Source: Microcaldota archaeon (GTDB lineage Archaea > Micrarchaeota > Micrarchaeia > Micrarchaeales > Micrarchaeaceae). Taken from it: a DNA stretch of 15,631 bases. Shown in pieces: positions 7,704 through 14,667 of this stretch. The notes beneath the pieces were generated by a model that saw nothing but the letters and a program-made list of their open reading frames with translations, did no database searches and was not told where the DNA came from. Location of the stretch: positions 1 through 15,631 of the forward strand of contig JAKBRJ010000014.1 in assembly GCA_021834785.1 (NCBI GenBank), written 5' to 3'. The stretch's first letter is position 1, and every line of letters starts with the position of its first letter. The position numbers were made by a program, and so were the translations under genes.

Positions 7704-7711
7704 TTATAAAC
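7704..7711 (+). promoter_or_regulatory. TATA box upstream of a structured transcript start
   Basis: TTATAAAC is centred 23-25 bases before 7730-7733, exactly where a self-complementary RNA segment begins. The core TTATAA is symmetrical. It could also serve the minus-strand prepilin peptidase, starting transcripts near 7682, so this may be a shared divergent promoter. Confidence 0.4.
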
Positions 7712-7729
7712 GCTTATAGCAATATCATT

Positions 7730-7783
7730 GTGAGTGCGTTAGCTTTCATACCATCAGTGAAGCATGTGGGATTTCCCGCTCAC
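7730..7783 (+). ncRNA. Candidate structured small RNA or leader upstream of leuS
   Basis: A 54-base segment closes on itself. GTGAGTG (7730-7736) pairs with CGCTCAC (7777-7783), with one G-U. Inside are a hairpin of GCTT-T-CA with TGAAGC (about 7742-7763) and a short GGGA/TCCC hairpin (about 7768-7777). Together these make a three-way junction. A TATA box predicts a start at its first base, and T-rich sequence follows. It matches no known riboswitch or guide RNA I can name. Either a free-standing RNA or the 5' leader of the LeuRS mRNA is possible. It rests on folding by eye only. Confidence 0.3.
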
Positions 7784-7807
7784 TTTATTAAAGTATTACA
7801 CTGCAAA

Positions 7808-7823
7808 AATACTAAATAGTATT
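7808..7823. repeat. Palindrome and direct repeats upstream of leuS
   Basis: AATACT and AGTATT form perfect arms around AAAT. AGTATTACA also occurs twice in direct orientation, at 7792-7800 and 7818-7826, 26 bases apart. They lie 30-60 bases before the LeuRS start and overlap its likely promoter (a TATA-like CTAAATAG at 7812-7819). They may bind a regulator of leuS expression, or simply reflect AT-rich composition. Confidence 0.3.
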
Positions 7824-7852
7824 ACATCTAATATGGAAAGGCAAGTGTTTTG

Positions 7853-10675
7853 ATGATAGATTACAGTGCTATAGAAAAGAAATGGCAGGATGCATGGAAC
7901 GAGGCAAGGATTTTTGAGCCAGAGCCAAACGACAAAGAAGGCATGCTTGTCACTGCTGCATTTCCATACGTGAATGCGCCTCCGCATATGGGGCATTTAA
8001 GGACATATGGCACTGCTGATTTTTACGCCAGATTTATGAGGATGCAGGGGTTCAACGTATTATTTCCATTTGCATTTCACGCGACCGGGACGCCGGTTCT
8101 TGCATTTGCGAAAAGGCTGCAGAACAACGACATGGACCTGATAGATGAACTTAAACTCTTCCATGTATCCGATGAGGACATAGAAAAGATGAAGGATCCG
8201 GCGTACATATCCGAATATTTCATAAAACAGGTGCAATCGGAATGGAAAAAGGCAGGCTTGGGGATAGACTGGAGGAGAAAATTCATATCCATAGAGCCAC
8301 TTTATGGCAAGCTTGTCGAATGGCAGTTCATCAACCTAAAGGCTTTGGGCCTCATCACTAAAGGCACGCATCCGGTGGGTTGGTGCGAAAACGAGAAGAA
8401 TGCCGTTGGCCAGCATGACACGAAGCATGATATACAGCCAGAGATAGAATTGGTAACAGCCATATTGTTCAAGGACAGCGCATCAGGCGTATATTTTCCG
8501 TGCACCACATACCGCCCAGAAACAGTATACTGCGCCACCAACATATTTATCAGGGGAAACGCAGGCTACTCGATAGCAGCGATAGGGGATAAAAGATACT
8601 ACATTGCTAACGATGCGCTTGAACTCCTAAAACCGCAGCTCAATCCCATCATCGAAGGCAGCATAACTTCAGAAGAGCTTTTATCGAAAAAGGCTATAAA
8701 TCCGGTGACTAATGAAGAGATACCGGTATTGGACGGCTTCTTCGTAAAACCGGATTTCGGAACAGGTGTCGTAATGTCAGTGCCTGCACATGCGCCTTTC
8801 GATTATATAGCGCTGGAGCGCATTAAAGCCGTCAATCCTGATGTTGTAAACTTCACTTATAAAAGCTGCATAAGCGTTCCTAATCAAAAGGCAACTGGAA
8901 AGATACCTGTATTGGCGTACCTAGAATCGTTTGATGCAAATCCAGATGCAATAGATGAGCAGATAGAGCGCGCCACAAAAGCGCTATACAGAGAGGAACT
9001 GAAGAACGGTGTTATGGAAATAGGAAATTACAAGGGAAAGAGCGTAGTTGATGCAAGGCGCTCCATAAAGCAGGATATGGAGAAAGAAAAAAACGCAATA
9101 GAATTCTACATTGTGGCAAATAGCGAACCTGTCTATTGCAGGTGCGGCAGAAAGGTCACAGTCAAGATCGTTTCAGACCAGTGGTTCATAAATTATGGCG
9201 ACCAGAAATGGAAGGGCAAAATGAAGGGCATGTTCGGGAACGTGAAGATATACCCTGAGAAGTTTATACCTGCATTCAACAATTCAATAGATTGGATAGA
9301 TATGAGGCCGGCGGAAAGGTCGCAGGGATTAGGCACCGCGTTCCCTTTCAATCCCGAGCATATAATAGAACCTCTTTCAGATTCTACAATATATCCGTCA
9401 TTTTATACATACGTGCATATACTCAGAGCCAAGGGCATAGAGCCAAGCCAGTTGAAGTCAGAATTTTTTGATTATATTATAAGGGATATAGGCACATCTG
9501 AAAAAACGTCGGTTGCAACAGGAATAAGCAAGGACATAATAGACAGATGCAAGGATTCCTTCGAATATTGGTACAGATATACATCCAGGCACTCTGGCCC
9601 GGATCTAATACCAAGCCACCTGATAATGTATGTATTCAATCATATTGCATTATTCCCAGAAAAACTATGGCCTAAGCAGATGGTAGTAAACGGCATGGTA
9701 AATTATGATGGTACTAAGATGAGCAAGAGCCTGGGCAATGTAATACCACTAGGCGACGCCGTGGAGAAATACGGGGCAGATATTATAAGGTTTATAGAAA
9801 TCGCCAATGGAGACTTAGGCACAGATGTAGACTTCAGCCTCAGCAGCGTGAATGGCATCAGGCAAAAGAATCAGCGCCTATATGACATCATAGAGGACCT
9901 AAGCAATATGCATAGCGATCATCTTACTGGCATAGATTATTGGCTTTATTCAAAGCTTAACTCCAAGATAGACAAGGCAAATAGGAGCATGGCCGAGATA
10001 TCAATCAGGGATGCGTATATAGAGATATACTACAATTCGATAAACGAATTGAAATGGTACTTCGACATGGGGGGATACAACTCCCTAGTTGTGAAGGAAT
10101 TCATGGAAAAGATTACATTAATGCTGTCTCCAATAATGCCGCATCTGTCAGAAGAGTTCTGGCATATGCTTGGCAACAAAACCCTCTCTTCTGCAGAGAG
10201 GTGGCCATCCTTTGACCCAAACATGATAAACAACGACATAGAGATGGCGCAGGAACAGATAGCCGGCATAATCGAGGACGTCAACAGAATACTTGGCATT
10301 GCGTCTGCAGCTAAATCAAACGAAGGCAGGGCGCCAAAAGCGCTGCACATAATACTTGCAGATAAATGGAAATACGACGCATACAACATACTCCAAGAGA
10401 ACAGGAGCATAAGCGAAACGATGAAGAACGAATTGCTGAAGGGCATAGGCGCAGAGAAGCTTTCAGGATTTTTAACCCAGTACGCAAAAAAGATACATGG
10501 CATGAAGCCGGTCGGAAGCTTTGAAGCGATATCTGATAGCTTAGAGAGTGCAAATGAGAGCCTTTCAAGAAGATTGGGATTGGAAGTGATGATTGAAAAG
10601 GAAGCCGAATCAAAATCCGAAAGGGCAGGCAGGGCTGCGCCTGACAAACCTAGCATAGATATAGAGTGGGCTTAA
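7853..10675 (+). CDS. leuS: Leucyl-tRNA synthetase, archaeal/eukaryotic type
   Basis: 940 residues from the ATG at 7853; a TTG codon directly before it is less likely. It is a class Ia synthetase that attaches leucine to tRNA-Leu in the cytoplasm (EC 6.1.1.4). The HIGH motif appears as HMGH (45-48) and the second signature as KMSKS (622-626). Between them lies the CP1 editing domain, with the threonine-rich TTYRPET (218-224) and GTGVVMSVPAHAPFDYIAL, whose conserved Asp directs hydrolysis of mischarged tRNA. A YCRCG cysteine pair near residue 427 suggests a zinc-binding turn. The C-terminal part has the anticodon-binding helical bundle and the archaeal C-terminal extension. Length and motif variants are archaeal, not bacterial. 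Its stop overlaps the start of the HAD phosphatase gene (TAATG), so the two are co-translated. No damage is seen. Confidence 0.95.
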   Translation: MIDYSAIEKKWQDAWNEARIFEPEPNDKEGMLVTAAFPYVNAPPHMGHLRTYGTADFYARFMRMQGFNVLFPFAFHATGTPVLAFAKRLQNNDMDLIDELKLFHVSDEDIEKMKDPAYISEYFIKQVQSEWKKAGLGIDWRRKFISIEPLYGKLVEWQFINLKALGLITKGTHPVGWCENEKNAVGQHDTKHDIQPEIELVTAILFKDSASGVYFPCTTYRPETVYCATNIFIRGNAGYSIAAIGDKRYYIANDALELLKPQLNPIIEGSITSEELLSKKAINPVTNEEIPVLDGFFVKPDFGTGVVMSVPAHAPFDYIALERIKAVNPDVVNFTYKSCISVPNQKATGKIPVLAYLESFDANPDAIDEQIERATKALYREELKNGVMEIGNYKGKSVVDARRSIKQDMEKEKNAIEFYIVANSEPVYCRCGRKVTVKIVSDQWFINYGDQKWKGKMKGMFGNVKIYPEKFIPAFNNSIDWIDMRPAERSQGLGTAFPFNPEHIIEPLSDSTIYPSFYTYVHILRAKGIEPSQLKSEFFDYIIRDIGTSEKTSVATGISKDIIDRCKDSFEYWYRYTSRHSGPDLIPSHLIMYVFNHIALFPEKLWPKQMVVNGMVNYDGTKMSKSLGNVIPLGDAVEKYGADIIRFIEIANGDLGTDVDFSLSSVNGIRQKNQRLYDIIEDLSNMHSDHLTGIDYWLYSKLNSKIDKANRSMAEISIRDAYIEIYYNSINELKWYFDMGGYNSLVVKEFMEKITLMLSPIMPHLSEEFWHMLGNKTLSSAERWPSFDPNMINNDIEMAQEQIAGIIEDVNRILGIASAAKSNEGRAPKALHIILADKWKYDAYNILQENRSISETMKNELLKGIGAEKLSGFLTQYAKKIHGMKPVGSFEAISDSLESANESLSRRLGLEVMIEKEAESKSERAGRAAPDKPSIDIEWA

Positions 10676-11346
10676 TGGACAAGATAACAAAAAGATTCGA
10701 CACCTTCATATTCGACTGGGACGGCACGCTCCGGAACATGAGCACTCTCCATAAGCTTAACGCCATATTTAATCCGCATTGGAATTACAAAAAGCTCAAG
10801 AGCCTTGAAAATTACAAAAGGATGCCAATGGGCAGAAAACAGGTCAAGGAATCCGAGAAGATTGCACTTTACAGGAAAGAGCTTAAAAAGGCATACGCGG
10901 TGGAAAAGGGCGTTGAAACCGCATTCATCGACATTGCGCTTATGCTCGCCAAACCAAGGATGCACAAGTATGCGCGTGAAGTTCTCGGCAAACTGAATGA
11001 TGATGGAAAGTACGTCGCGCTTTTTACGGATGGCGCACGATATCGCATTCTGAGCGAATTGCATTATCTGAAGGCAGAAAATTATTTTGACATCATATTG
11101 AGCGCCCAGTCTATAAGGAGGCTGAAACCTGACCCTTCTGGCATTGAGATAATAATCGATGCATTGGGGGCAGGGAAGAAGAGGGCGATCTATTTCGGCG
11201 ACATGGTGGATGACATAACAACCGCCAAAGAAGCCGGAGTGCATTCTGCGGCAATGGGAAACGGATTCAGCAATATCAATCTTTTGAGGTCTAGGGACCC
11301 TGATTACGTCTTCACCAGCATGAAGGAACTCTTTATGGAACTTTAG
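10675..11346 (+). CDS. HAD-superfamily hydrolase, phosphoglycolate-phosphatase-like
   Basis: 223 residues from the ATG at 10675, which shares its first base with the LeuRS stop (TAATG). This overlap is why I prefer it to the GTG nine bases upstream. All four HAD motifs are visible: I, FDWDGTL with nucleophile D14 and acid/base D16; II, FTDG with T118; III, K151 in RLKPDPSG; IV, YFGDMVDD with D176 and D179/D180. The cap between motifs I and II (~20-100) is helical, as in subclass I (C1 cap). Such enzymes hydrolyse small phosphomonoesters, often phosphoglycolate or sugar/nucleotide phosphates, with Mg2+; the substrate is not readable here. Coupling to leuS suggests a housekeeping metabolite-repair role, but this is inference. 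Confidence 0.85.
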   Translation: MDKITKRFDTFIFDWDGTLRNMSTLHKLNAIFNPHWNYKKLKSLENYKRMPMGRKQVKESEKIALYRKELKKAYAVEKGVETAFIDIALMLAKPRMHKYAREVLGKLNDDGKYVALFTDGARYRILSELHYLKAENYFDIILSAQSIRRLKPDPSGIEIIIDALGAGKKRAIYFGDMVDDITTAKEAGVHSAAMGNGFSNINLLRSRDPDYVFTSMKELFMEL

Positions 11347-11383
11347 GATATGCAGTAAGCTAATTCTAAATATTTTACCCTGC

Positions 11384-11391
11384 AATATAAT
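11384..11391 (+). promoter_or_regulatory. TATA box of the scpA-scpB operon
   Basis: AATATAAT is centred 25 bases before the ATG at 11412, so the transcript should begin at or within a base or two of the start codon. No Shine-Dalgarno is present. This indicates a leaderless scpA message. Confidence 0.45.
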
Positions 11392-11411
11392 ATCGACCAG
11401 TTGGTAGTGCT

Positions 11412-12116
11412 ATGGCGATGCAACGCGGCGTATACGAGGTAGAGGAAGTCGCAAAACCCTTTGACTTAGAGGATTTTGTCAAGAACGCCACATGGCGCGA
11501 TCTGCTCCTCAACCTTGTGGAAAGCAACAAGCTTAACCCATGGGACGTAGACATATCGCGCATAGTCGCTGAATACCTTAAGGTAATCAAAAGCATGAAG
11601 GTGCTTGACCTTTTTGTGCCTGCAAACATAATGCTTGCAGCATCTATACTCCTGAAGCTCAAAAGCGACACTATATCATTCGACGACAGAGTAGAGCAGA
11701 TTCCAGAAAATGATGATGCGCATATCCGAATAATCCCGGATGTGCCGCAACTTACATTAAGGGCAAGGCAGCAGCCCAACAAAAAGATAACGCTTGAAGA
11801 CTTAATGGATGCCTTGGAAGAGGCTATGAAAATCGAAAAGAAGAGGGATATGCAGTTCAAGAGCGATGCCATACCGATTCAATTCAGGATAAACAAGGAG
11901 GATATCGACGATAAGATGGAAAATATTTATATGATGGTTAAAAAGACATCAGACTCATATGGCACCACTACGTTTGCAGCCCTGGCATGCAACTTTGTGC
12001 ATGCTGAGAGCATACTGCTTGACCTTTTTGTGCCCTTGCTTTTCCTGTCCCACAACAGCCGAATAGCACTGATGCAGGACGGCTTCTTCAAGGAGATATT
12101 CATAAAGGTAATCTAG
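11412..12116 (+). CDS. scpA: Segregation and condensation protein A (kleisin)
   Basis: 234 residues. The N-terminal domain carries the ScpA pattern: a WRDLLLNLVESNKLNPWDVDISRI segment (28-51, written here only to show the L/L/L spacing and the WDVDI turn), then AEYLKVI and ANIMLAASILLKLKS (71-85), where the family has its AAxLxxIKS helix. A variable acidic linker (~86-150) follows, then a C-terminal winged helix (~155-234). ScpA bridges the head domains of SMC and, with ScpB, forms the condensin that compacts and segregates the chromosome. Archaeal ScpA is somewhat shorter than bacterial, as here. The ATG is set by a TATA box 25 bases upstream; an ATG two codons later is the alternative. scpB follows after 8 bases. 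No smc gene lies in the window. Confidence 0.9.
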   Translation: MAMQRGVYEVEEVAKPFDLEDFVKNATWRDLLLNLVESNKLNPWDVDISRIVAEYLKVIKSMKVLDLFVPANIMLAASILLKLKSDTISFDDRVEQIPENDDAHIRIIPDVPQLTLRARQQPNKKITLEDLMDALEEAMKIEKKRDMQFKSDAIPIQFRINKEDIDDKMENIYMMVKKTSDSYGTTTFAALACNFVHAESILLDLFVPLLFLSHNSRIALMQDGFFKEIFIKVI

Positions 12117-12124
12117 GTATTATC

Positions 12125-12601
12125 ATGGCTGACGCAAAGGAAATGGAAAATAGGCATATGGTCGAAGCTGCGCTCTTCGTAGCAGGGCATGCGTTGGGCC
12201 TTGACGATATATCAAGAGCTACTGGCATAATGTCTCCCGGATACCTGAAAAAGGTTTTGGCTGAGATCGCATCGGATTATGATAACAACGGCAATACAGT
12301 GATAAAACTATTTGAGATAGGTGGCAAATATATGCTTGGGCTTAAGGAGCCGTATGCAGGCAAGGTCAACAATCTTGCAGGTTCGCCCGATATAACCAAG
12401 GGCGCACTGCGAATATTGGCATATATCAGCAAGAACGAACCGATAATGCAGAATGCCATAGTCAAAGCCTTCGGAAGCGCCTCATATGAATACATAAAAG
12501 AACTTGCAGAAAAGGATTTCATAACAGGATCCAGAGTAGGCAGGACAAAAAGGCTCCAGACCACGCAGAAATTCAGGGAGTACTTCAATCTAAACGGGTA
12601 G
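12125..12601 (+). CDS. scpB: Segregation and condensation protein B
   Basis: 158 residues forming two winged-helix domains. The first (~8-78) has VEAALFVAGHALGLDDISRATG, the usual ScpB opening helix and turn. The second (~85-150) has GALRILAYISKNEPIMQNAIVKAFG followed by the YEYIKELAEKDFI wing, then RTKRLQTTQKFREYFNL, which matches the conserved ScpB end (x-TT-x-F-x-x-YF). ScpB dimers bind the ScpA kleisin and complete the SMC-ScpAB condensin. It lies 8 bases after scpA on the same strand, so they form one operon. Bacterial homologues are about 180-200 residues; the shorter archaeal form is normal. The ATG at 12125 is followed by in-frame ATGs at codons 7 and 12, so the exact start is a little uncertain. 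It converges with the cobalamin adenosyltransferase gene, 14 bases away. Confidence 0.9.
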   Translation: MADAKEMENRHMVEAALFVAGHALGLDDISRATGIMSPGYLKKVLAEIASDYDNNGNTVIKLFEIGGKYMLGLKEPYAGKVNNLAGSPDITKGALRILAYISKNEPIMQNAIVKAFGSASYEYIKELAEKDFITGSRVGRTKRLQTTQKFREYFNLNG

Positions 12602-12615
12602 GCCTAAACTAGTTT

Positions 12616-13161
12616 TTAGTATTCGGGATGCAACTCTTCCACACCCTCCTTCCTATTTATGTATCTTGCAAGCACAAAAAGCAGCGATGACATGCGATTT
12701 AGGTATGTAAGTACTGCCGGATTTATGCTATATGATCCTGTCAGCCCGACAACAGAGCGCTCGGCCCTCCTTGCTACGGTTCGCGCCCTGTCCAGATAAG
12801 CTGCACCGTACGGCCCTCCGGGAAGTATGAATTTCTTAATCTCTGGCACCATAGCGCTCGATTCATCTATGGCTATCTCTAACTGCTTCACGTCTCTGGT
12901 GCTTATAGGGTTTTTCGGGGCAAATCTCTTGTCCATCAACGAAGCAAGCTCTGCGCCCACAGTAAAAAGCTTATTCTGCAGGTATACGAGCTGCTTTGAG
13001 GCTTTCTCGTCAGATACATTCTGCATCGCAACGCCCAATTCAGAATTCAGCTCGTCAACATTACCTATGGCATTTATAACGTCATTATCTTTCCTTACTT
13101 TCTCCTTGCCAAGCTGCGTGTCTCCCCTATCGCCAAAACCCGTATAGAATATTTTTGGCAT
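12616..13161 (-). CDS. PduO-type cob(I)alamin adenosyltransferase
   Basis: 181 residues, the usual length of PduO-type (MMAB) enzymes. It transfers the adenosyl group of ATP to cob(I)alamin to make adenosylcobalamin (EC 2.5.1.17) and works as a trimer. Family signatures are clear: the ATP-binding N-terminus YTGFGDRGDT (6-15), NVDELNSELG (34-43), FILPGG (111-116), RARTVARRAERSV (125-137) with the conserved Arg/Glu, and YLNRMSSLLFVLAR (153-166) with the conserved Asn. No other B12 gene or B12-dependent enzyme is in the window, so it may serve cobalamin salvage for an enzyme elsewhere. The ATG start at 13161 follows a TATA-like TTTATTAAG on the minus strand (about 13192-13200). It is divergent from tRNA-Val, and their promoters overlap. 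Confidence 0.93.
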   Translation of the reverse strand: MPKIFYTGFGDRGDTQLGKEKVRKDNDVINAIGNVDELNSELGVAMQNVSDEKASKQLVYLQNKLFTVGAELASLMDKRFAPKNPISTRDVKQLEIAIDESSAMVPEIKKFILPGGPYGAAYLDRARTVARRAERSVVGLTGSYSINPAVLTYLNRMSSLLFVLARYINRKEGVEELHPEY

Positions 13162-13170
13162 AAAACCACA

Positions 13171-13179
13171 AATATAAAT
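13171..13179 (+). promoter_or_regulatory. TATA box of the tRNA-Val gene
   Basis: AATATAAAT is centred about 26 bases before 13201, which would start the pre-tRNA seven bases upstream of the mature 5' end. This spacing is normal for archaeal tRNA genes. Confidence 0.45.
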
Positions 13180-13207
13180 AAGTAGGCAAGCTTAATAAAT
13201 CTGCACC

Positions 13208-13279
13208 GGGCTCGTAGTCGAGTGGTAAGACGTTCCCTTCACACGGGAAAGAGCTGGAGTTCGATTCTCCACGGGCCCA
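13208..13279 (+). tRNA. tRNA-Val, anticodon CAC
   Basis: The full cloverleaf can be drawn over 72 bases. The acceptor stem GGGCTCG pairs with CGGGCCC (one T-G wobble). The D-arm is GTC/GAC with loop GAGTGGTAA. The anticodon stem TTCCC/GGGAA holds loop TTCACAC, anticodon CAC, which reads GTG valine codons. The variable loop is 5 bases, and the T-arm TGGAG/CTCCA holds TTCGATT. The discriminator is A at 13279 and no CCA is encoded. There is no intron. Its 3' half lies in an open frame that continues into an integrase relic, marking it as the attachment site of an integrated element. Confidence 0.96.
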
Positions 13280-13700
13280 CTTTGAAAAATACGACGTCAA
13301 AACGCAAGTTCGAATGCACTGAATTAAAGCAGAAACTTCAAGCTGTTTTGCCGTACCTGGCAAAACATGACATCGAAGATATACGAACAATCGTCCATCA
13401 GACATGCGTAAAGCGGTTCAGAAGAAGCTGTATGCCAAAATACGGCAACCTGAACAAGGGTTTTACGGAGTATGAAATACAACGATTCTTCAAGGCGATA
13501 GACAAAGCAAGTTCCGCTTATTATTCTCCTACCAAGCGCAGCTTGAACTCATAATAGGCGAGGTCTTGAGACTGAACCTAAAGGCAATAAATTTCCAAAC
13601 CGGAGAGCTCACTCTGAAAAATATCACCTATAAAGAAATATTAATACTTTTTAATATAAAAAGCTTTTATATAGTTTTAGAAAAGCTAAAGTCACTATAA
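13222..13700 (+). pseudogene. Decayed tyrosine recombinase (integrase) fused to the tRNA 3' half
   Basis: An open frame begins inside the tRNA (GTG 13222) and runs to TAA at 13552-13554. It includes LKQKLQAVLPYLAKHDIEDIRTIV (helical N-terminal arm) and FTEYEIQRFFKAIDK. Around 13497-13515 the homology shifts to another frame (13497-13700), which continues as KFRLLFSYQAQLELIIGEVLRLNLKAINFQTGELTLKN. This is the start of a tyrosine-recombinase catalytic domain, normally written GLRIGEVLRL...INF...LTLKN. The catalytic Arg of the GLR-x-GE motif is replaced (LELIIGE), and the rest of the domain (HxxR, Tyr) is missing after about 13620, where AT-rich sequence begins. So it carries a frameshift, a lost active residue and a truncation. 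Reading through the tRNA half recalls SSV-type archaeal integrases, whose attP lies in the int gene. Confidence 0.75.
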
Positions 13701-13711
13701 TATATAAAACA
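13621..13711. other. AT-rich stretch with an imperfect hairpin upstream of the toxin-antitoxin operon
   Basis: This is the breakpoint after the integrase relic. It is almost entirely A and T and includes AGCTTTT (13662-13668) with its exact complement AAAAGCT (13681-13687) around a 12-base loop, plus TATA-like runs (TATAATATATAAAA near 13696-13709). No gene is seen. T-runs could end transcription from the tRNA side. Confidence 0.4.
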
Positions 13712-13731
13712 ACAAAGTATATATACTTTGT
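13712..13731. promoter_or_regulatory. Perfect 20-bp palindrome over the TATA box: probable operator
   Basis: ACAAAGTATATATACTTTGT is its own reverse complement over all 20 bases. Its centre is about 28 bases before the ATG at 13750 and contains the TATATATA element, so a dimer bound here would block TBP. The adjacent winged-HTH protein is the obvious candidate to bind it, giving negative autoregulation of the operon. Confidence 0.6.
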
Positions 13732-13749
13732 CTTTCATAACTATCTATT

Positions 13750-14100
13750 ATGGCTACTGTAGACGGAAATTACAACAGCTTTCCTTCTTCTCTAGACAGG
13801 AAGCTTCGCCGTGTATTGCTTTATGCAAGGATAAGCGTGCTGGCAATGCTTGACTACTATGGCGGAGATGGTGTATCGTACCAGGACATAAAGGACGCGC
13901 TCAAGCTTGAGGATGGTTCATTAGGGCCTAATCTAATGTGGCTTAAGGAAAATGGCTATGTGGAGTCAAAGGAAGAGAAGGTTGAAGATAAGACCATAGT
14001 TGTATACTACATAACAAATCCAGGTAAGCAAGCCTGTAACAGCGTTAAGCAATGGCATGATAGTATATTCATACACCCGGAGAAAAAGGAAAAAATATAG
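13750..14100 (+). CDS. Winged helix-turn-helix regulator, first gene of the toxin-antitoxin operon
   Basis: 116 residues. Residues ~20-90 form a winged helix: RISVLAMLDYYGGDGVSYQDI (helices 1-2), then LGPNLMWLKENGYVESKEEKV (recognition helix and start of the wing) and TIVVYYITNPGKQA (wing strand and last helix). This resembles archaeal MarR/PadR-like or HTH_34-type regulators. The charged C-terminal tail (EKKEKI) may contact a partner. It opens a tight operon with 8 bases to the next gene and sits directly behind a 20-bp palindrome containing the TATA box, so it is probably the autorepressor. The predicted transcription start nearly coincides with the ATG (leaderless). Its base composition is closer to the core genes than that of the two genes after it. 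An antitoxin role for this protein itself, with the middle gene as accessory, is also possible. Confidence 0.8.
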   Translation: MATVDGNYNSFPSSLDRKLRRVLLYARISVLAMLDYYGGDGVSYQDIKDALKLEDGSLGPNLMWLKENGYVESKEEKVEDKTIVVYYITNPGKQACNSVKQWHDSIFIHPEKKEKI

Positions 14101-14108
14101 GGAATATT

Positions 14109-14660
14109 ATGAAAGACCAAACAAAAAAACTAATAGCATATCTAAATCTACTAGAAGTTAAGATAGATAGCGACAGCTTTGCGTCTAGGATAAAGGCACA
14201 GAAGTTAGCATATATTATCCAAAAAATTATTGATAAGCAATTATATACTGATTTTAACTTTTATATAAGAGGACCTTATTCTCGTGAGTTAGCAAGAGAA
14301 TATTTTGATAGTAGAAATGATTTTGCAAATGGCAATAGCGATTATAAACTGATTAATGAAGAATATGAGGAATTAGAGCGTGTAAAACCATTGCTTAGTA
14401 GCCTTAGCCAGACTGATTTAGAAATTGTAGCAAGTTTACTTTTCTTAAGGAAGGAAAGAGGTTTAGATGAAAATCAGGCAGAAACCGAACTTCTTGAATG
14501 CAAGCCACATCTAAAAATTGAAGATATATGGAGAGGATCGACCATAATCAAGAAACTCTTCTTAACAGAAAAACTCAGAAATGCAATAATGACTTCATTG
14601 AAGAAAGAAATAGAAGAATTGGATAATGTATCTAACGAGAGCCTGAAGAAGTTCGGGTGA
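14109..14660 (+). CDS. Panacea/SocA-like (DUF4065-like) protein, probable antitoxin
   Basis: 183 residues, AT-rich and mostly helical. Residues 27-66 carry the most telling stretch: RIKAQKLAYIIQKI, then FNFYIRGPYSRELAREYF. This fits the Panacea (SocA-like, DUF4065) signature of a K-x-x-KL-x-Y helix followed by a short GP-x-S motif. Panacea domains act as antitoxins that neutralise many unrelated toxins by direct binding. The remainder (~75-183) is charged helices, with LLSSLSQTDLEIVASLLFLRK and a coiled-coil-like C-terminus, which could be the toxin-binding part. It lies between the winged-HTH and the PemK/MazF-like gene with gaps of 8 and 7 bases. The stop codon overlaps the Shine-Dalgarno of the toxin gene, implying coupled translation. 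The family call rests on motif pattern; a different antitoxin fold is possible. Confidence 0.6.
   Translation: MKDQTKKLIAYLNLLEVKIDSDSFASRIKAQKLAYIIQKIIDKQLYTDFNFYIRGPYSRELAREYFDSRNDFANGNSDYKLINEEYEELERVKPLLSSLSQTDLEIVASLLFLRKERGLDENQAETELLECKPHLKIEDIWRGSTIIKKLFLTEKLRNAIMTSLKKEIEELDNVSNESLKKFG
14655..14660 (+). promoter_or_regulatory. Shine-Dalgarno of the toxin gene, overlapping the antitoxin stop
   Basis: GGGTGA includes the TGA stop of the upstream gene and ends seven bases before the ATG at 14668. Ribosomes ending the antitoxin would be placed to start the toxin, which ties toxin output to antitoxin synthesis. Confidence 0.5.
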
Positions 14661-14667
14661 CGAGAAG

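Noticed and set aside
10030..10656. Long open frame on the minus strand opposite the LeuRS C-terminus
   Set aside because: It is low-complexity Ser/Leu-rich translation antisense to a clear synthetase gene, with no motif or promoter, so it is a codon-bias shadow.
10672..11385. Minus-strand open frame of 237 codons opposite the HAD phosphatase
   Set aside because: All four HAD motifs lie on the plus strand in order. The antisense frame is a shadow.
13222..13554. A free-standing 110-residue gene starting inside the tRNA
   Set aside because: Its first ~19 residues are translated tRNA, and recombinase homology continues in another frame beyond its stop. It is better described as part of an integrase pseudogene.
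13621..13740. CRISPR-like repeats in the AT-rich region
   Set aside because: There are no regularly spaced identical repeats with unique spacers; only AT-rich hairpins and one palindrome. No CRISPR array is seen anywhere in the window.
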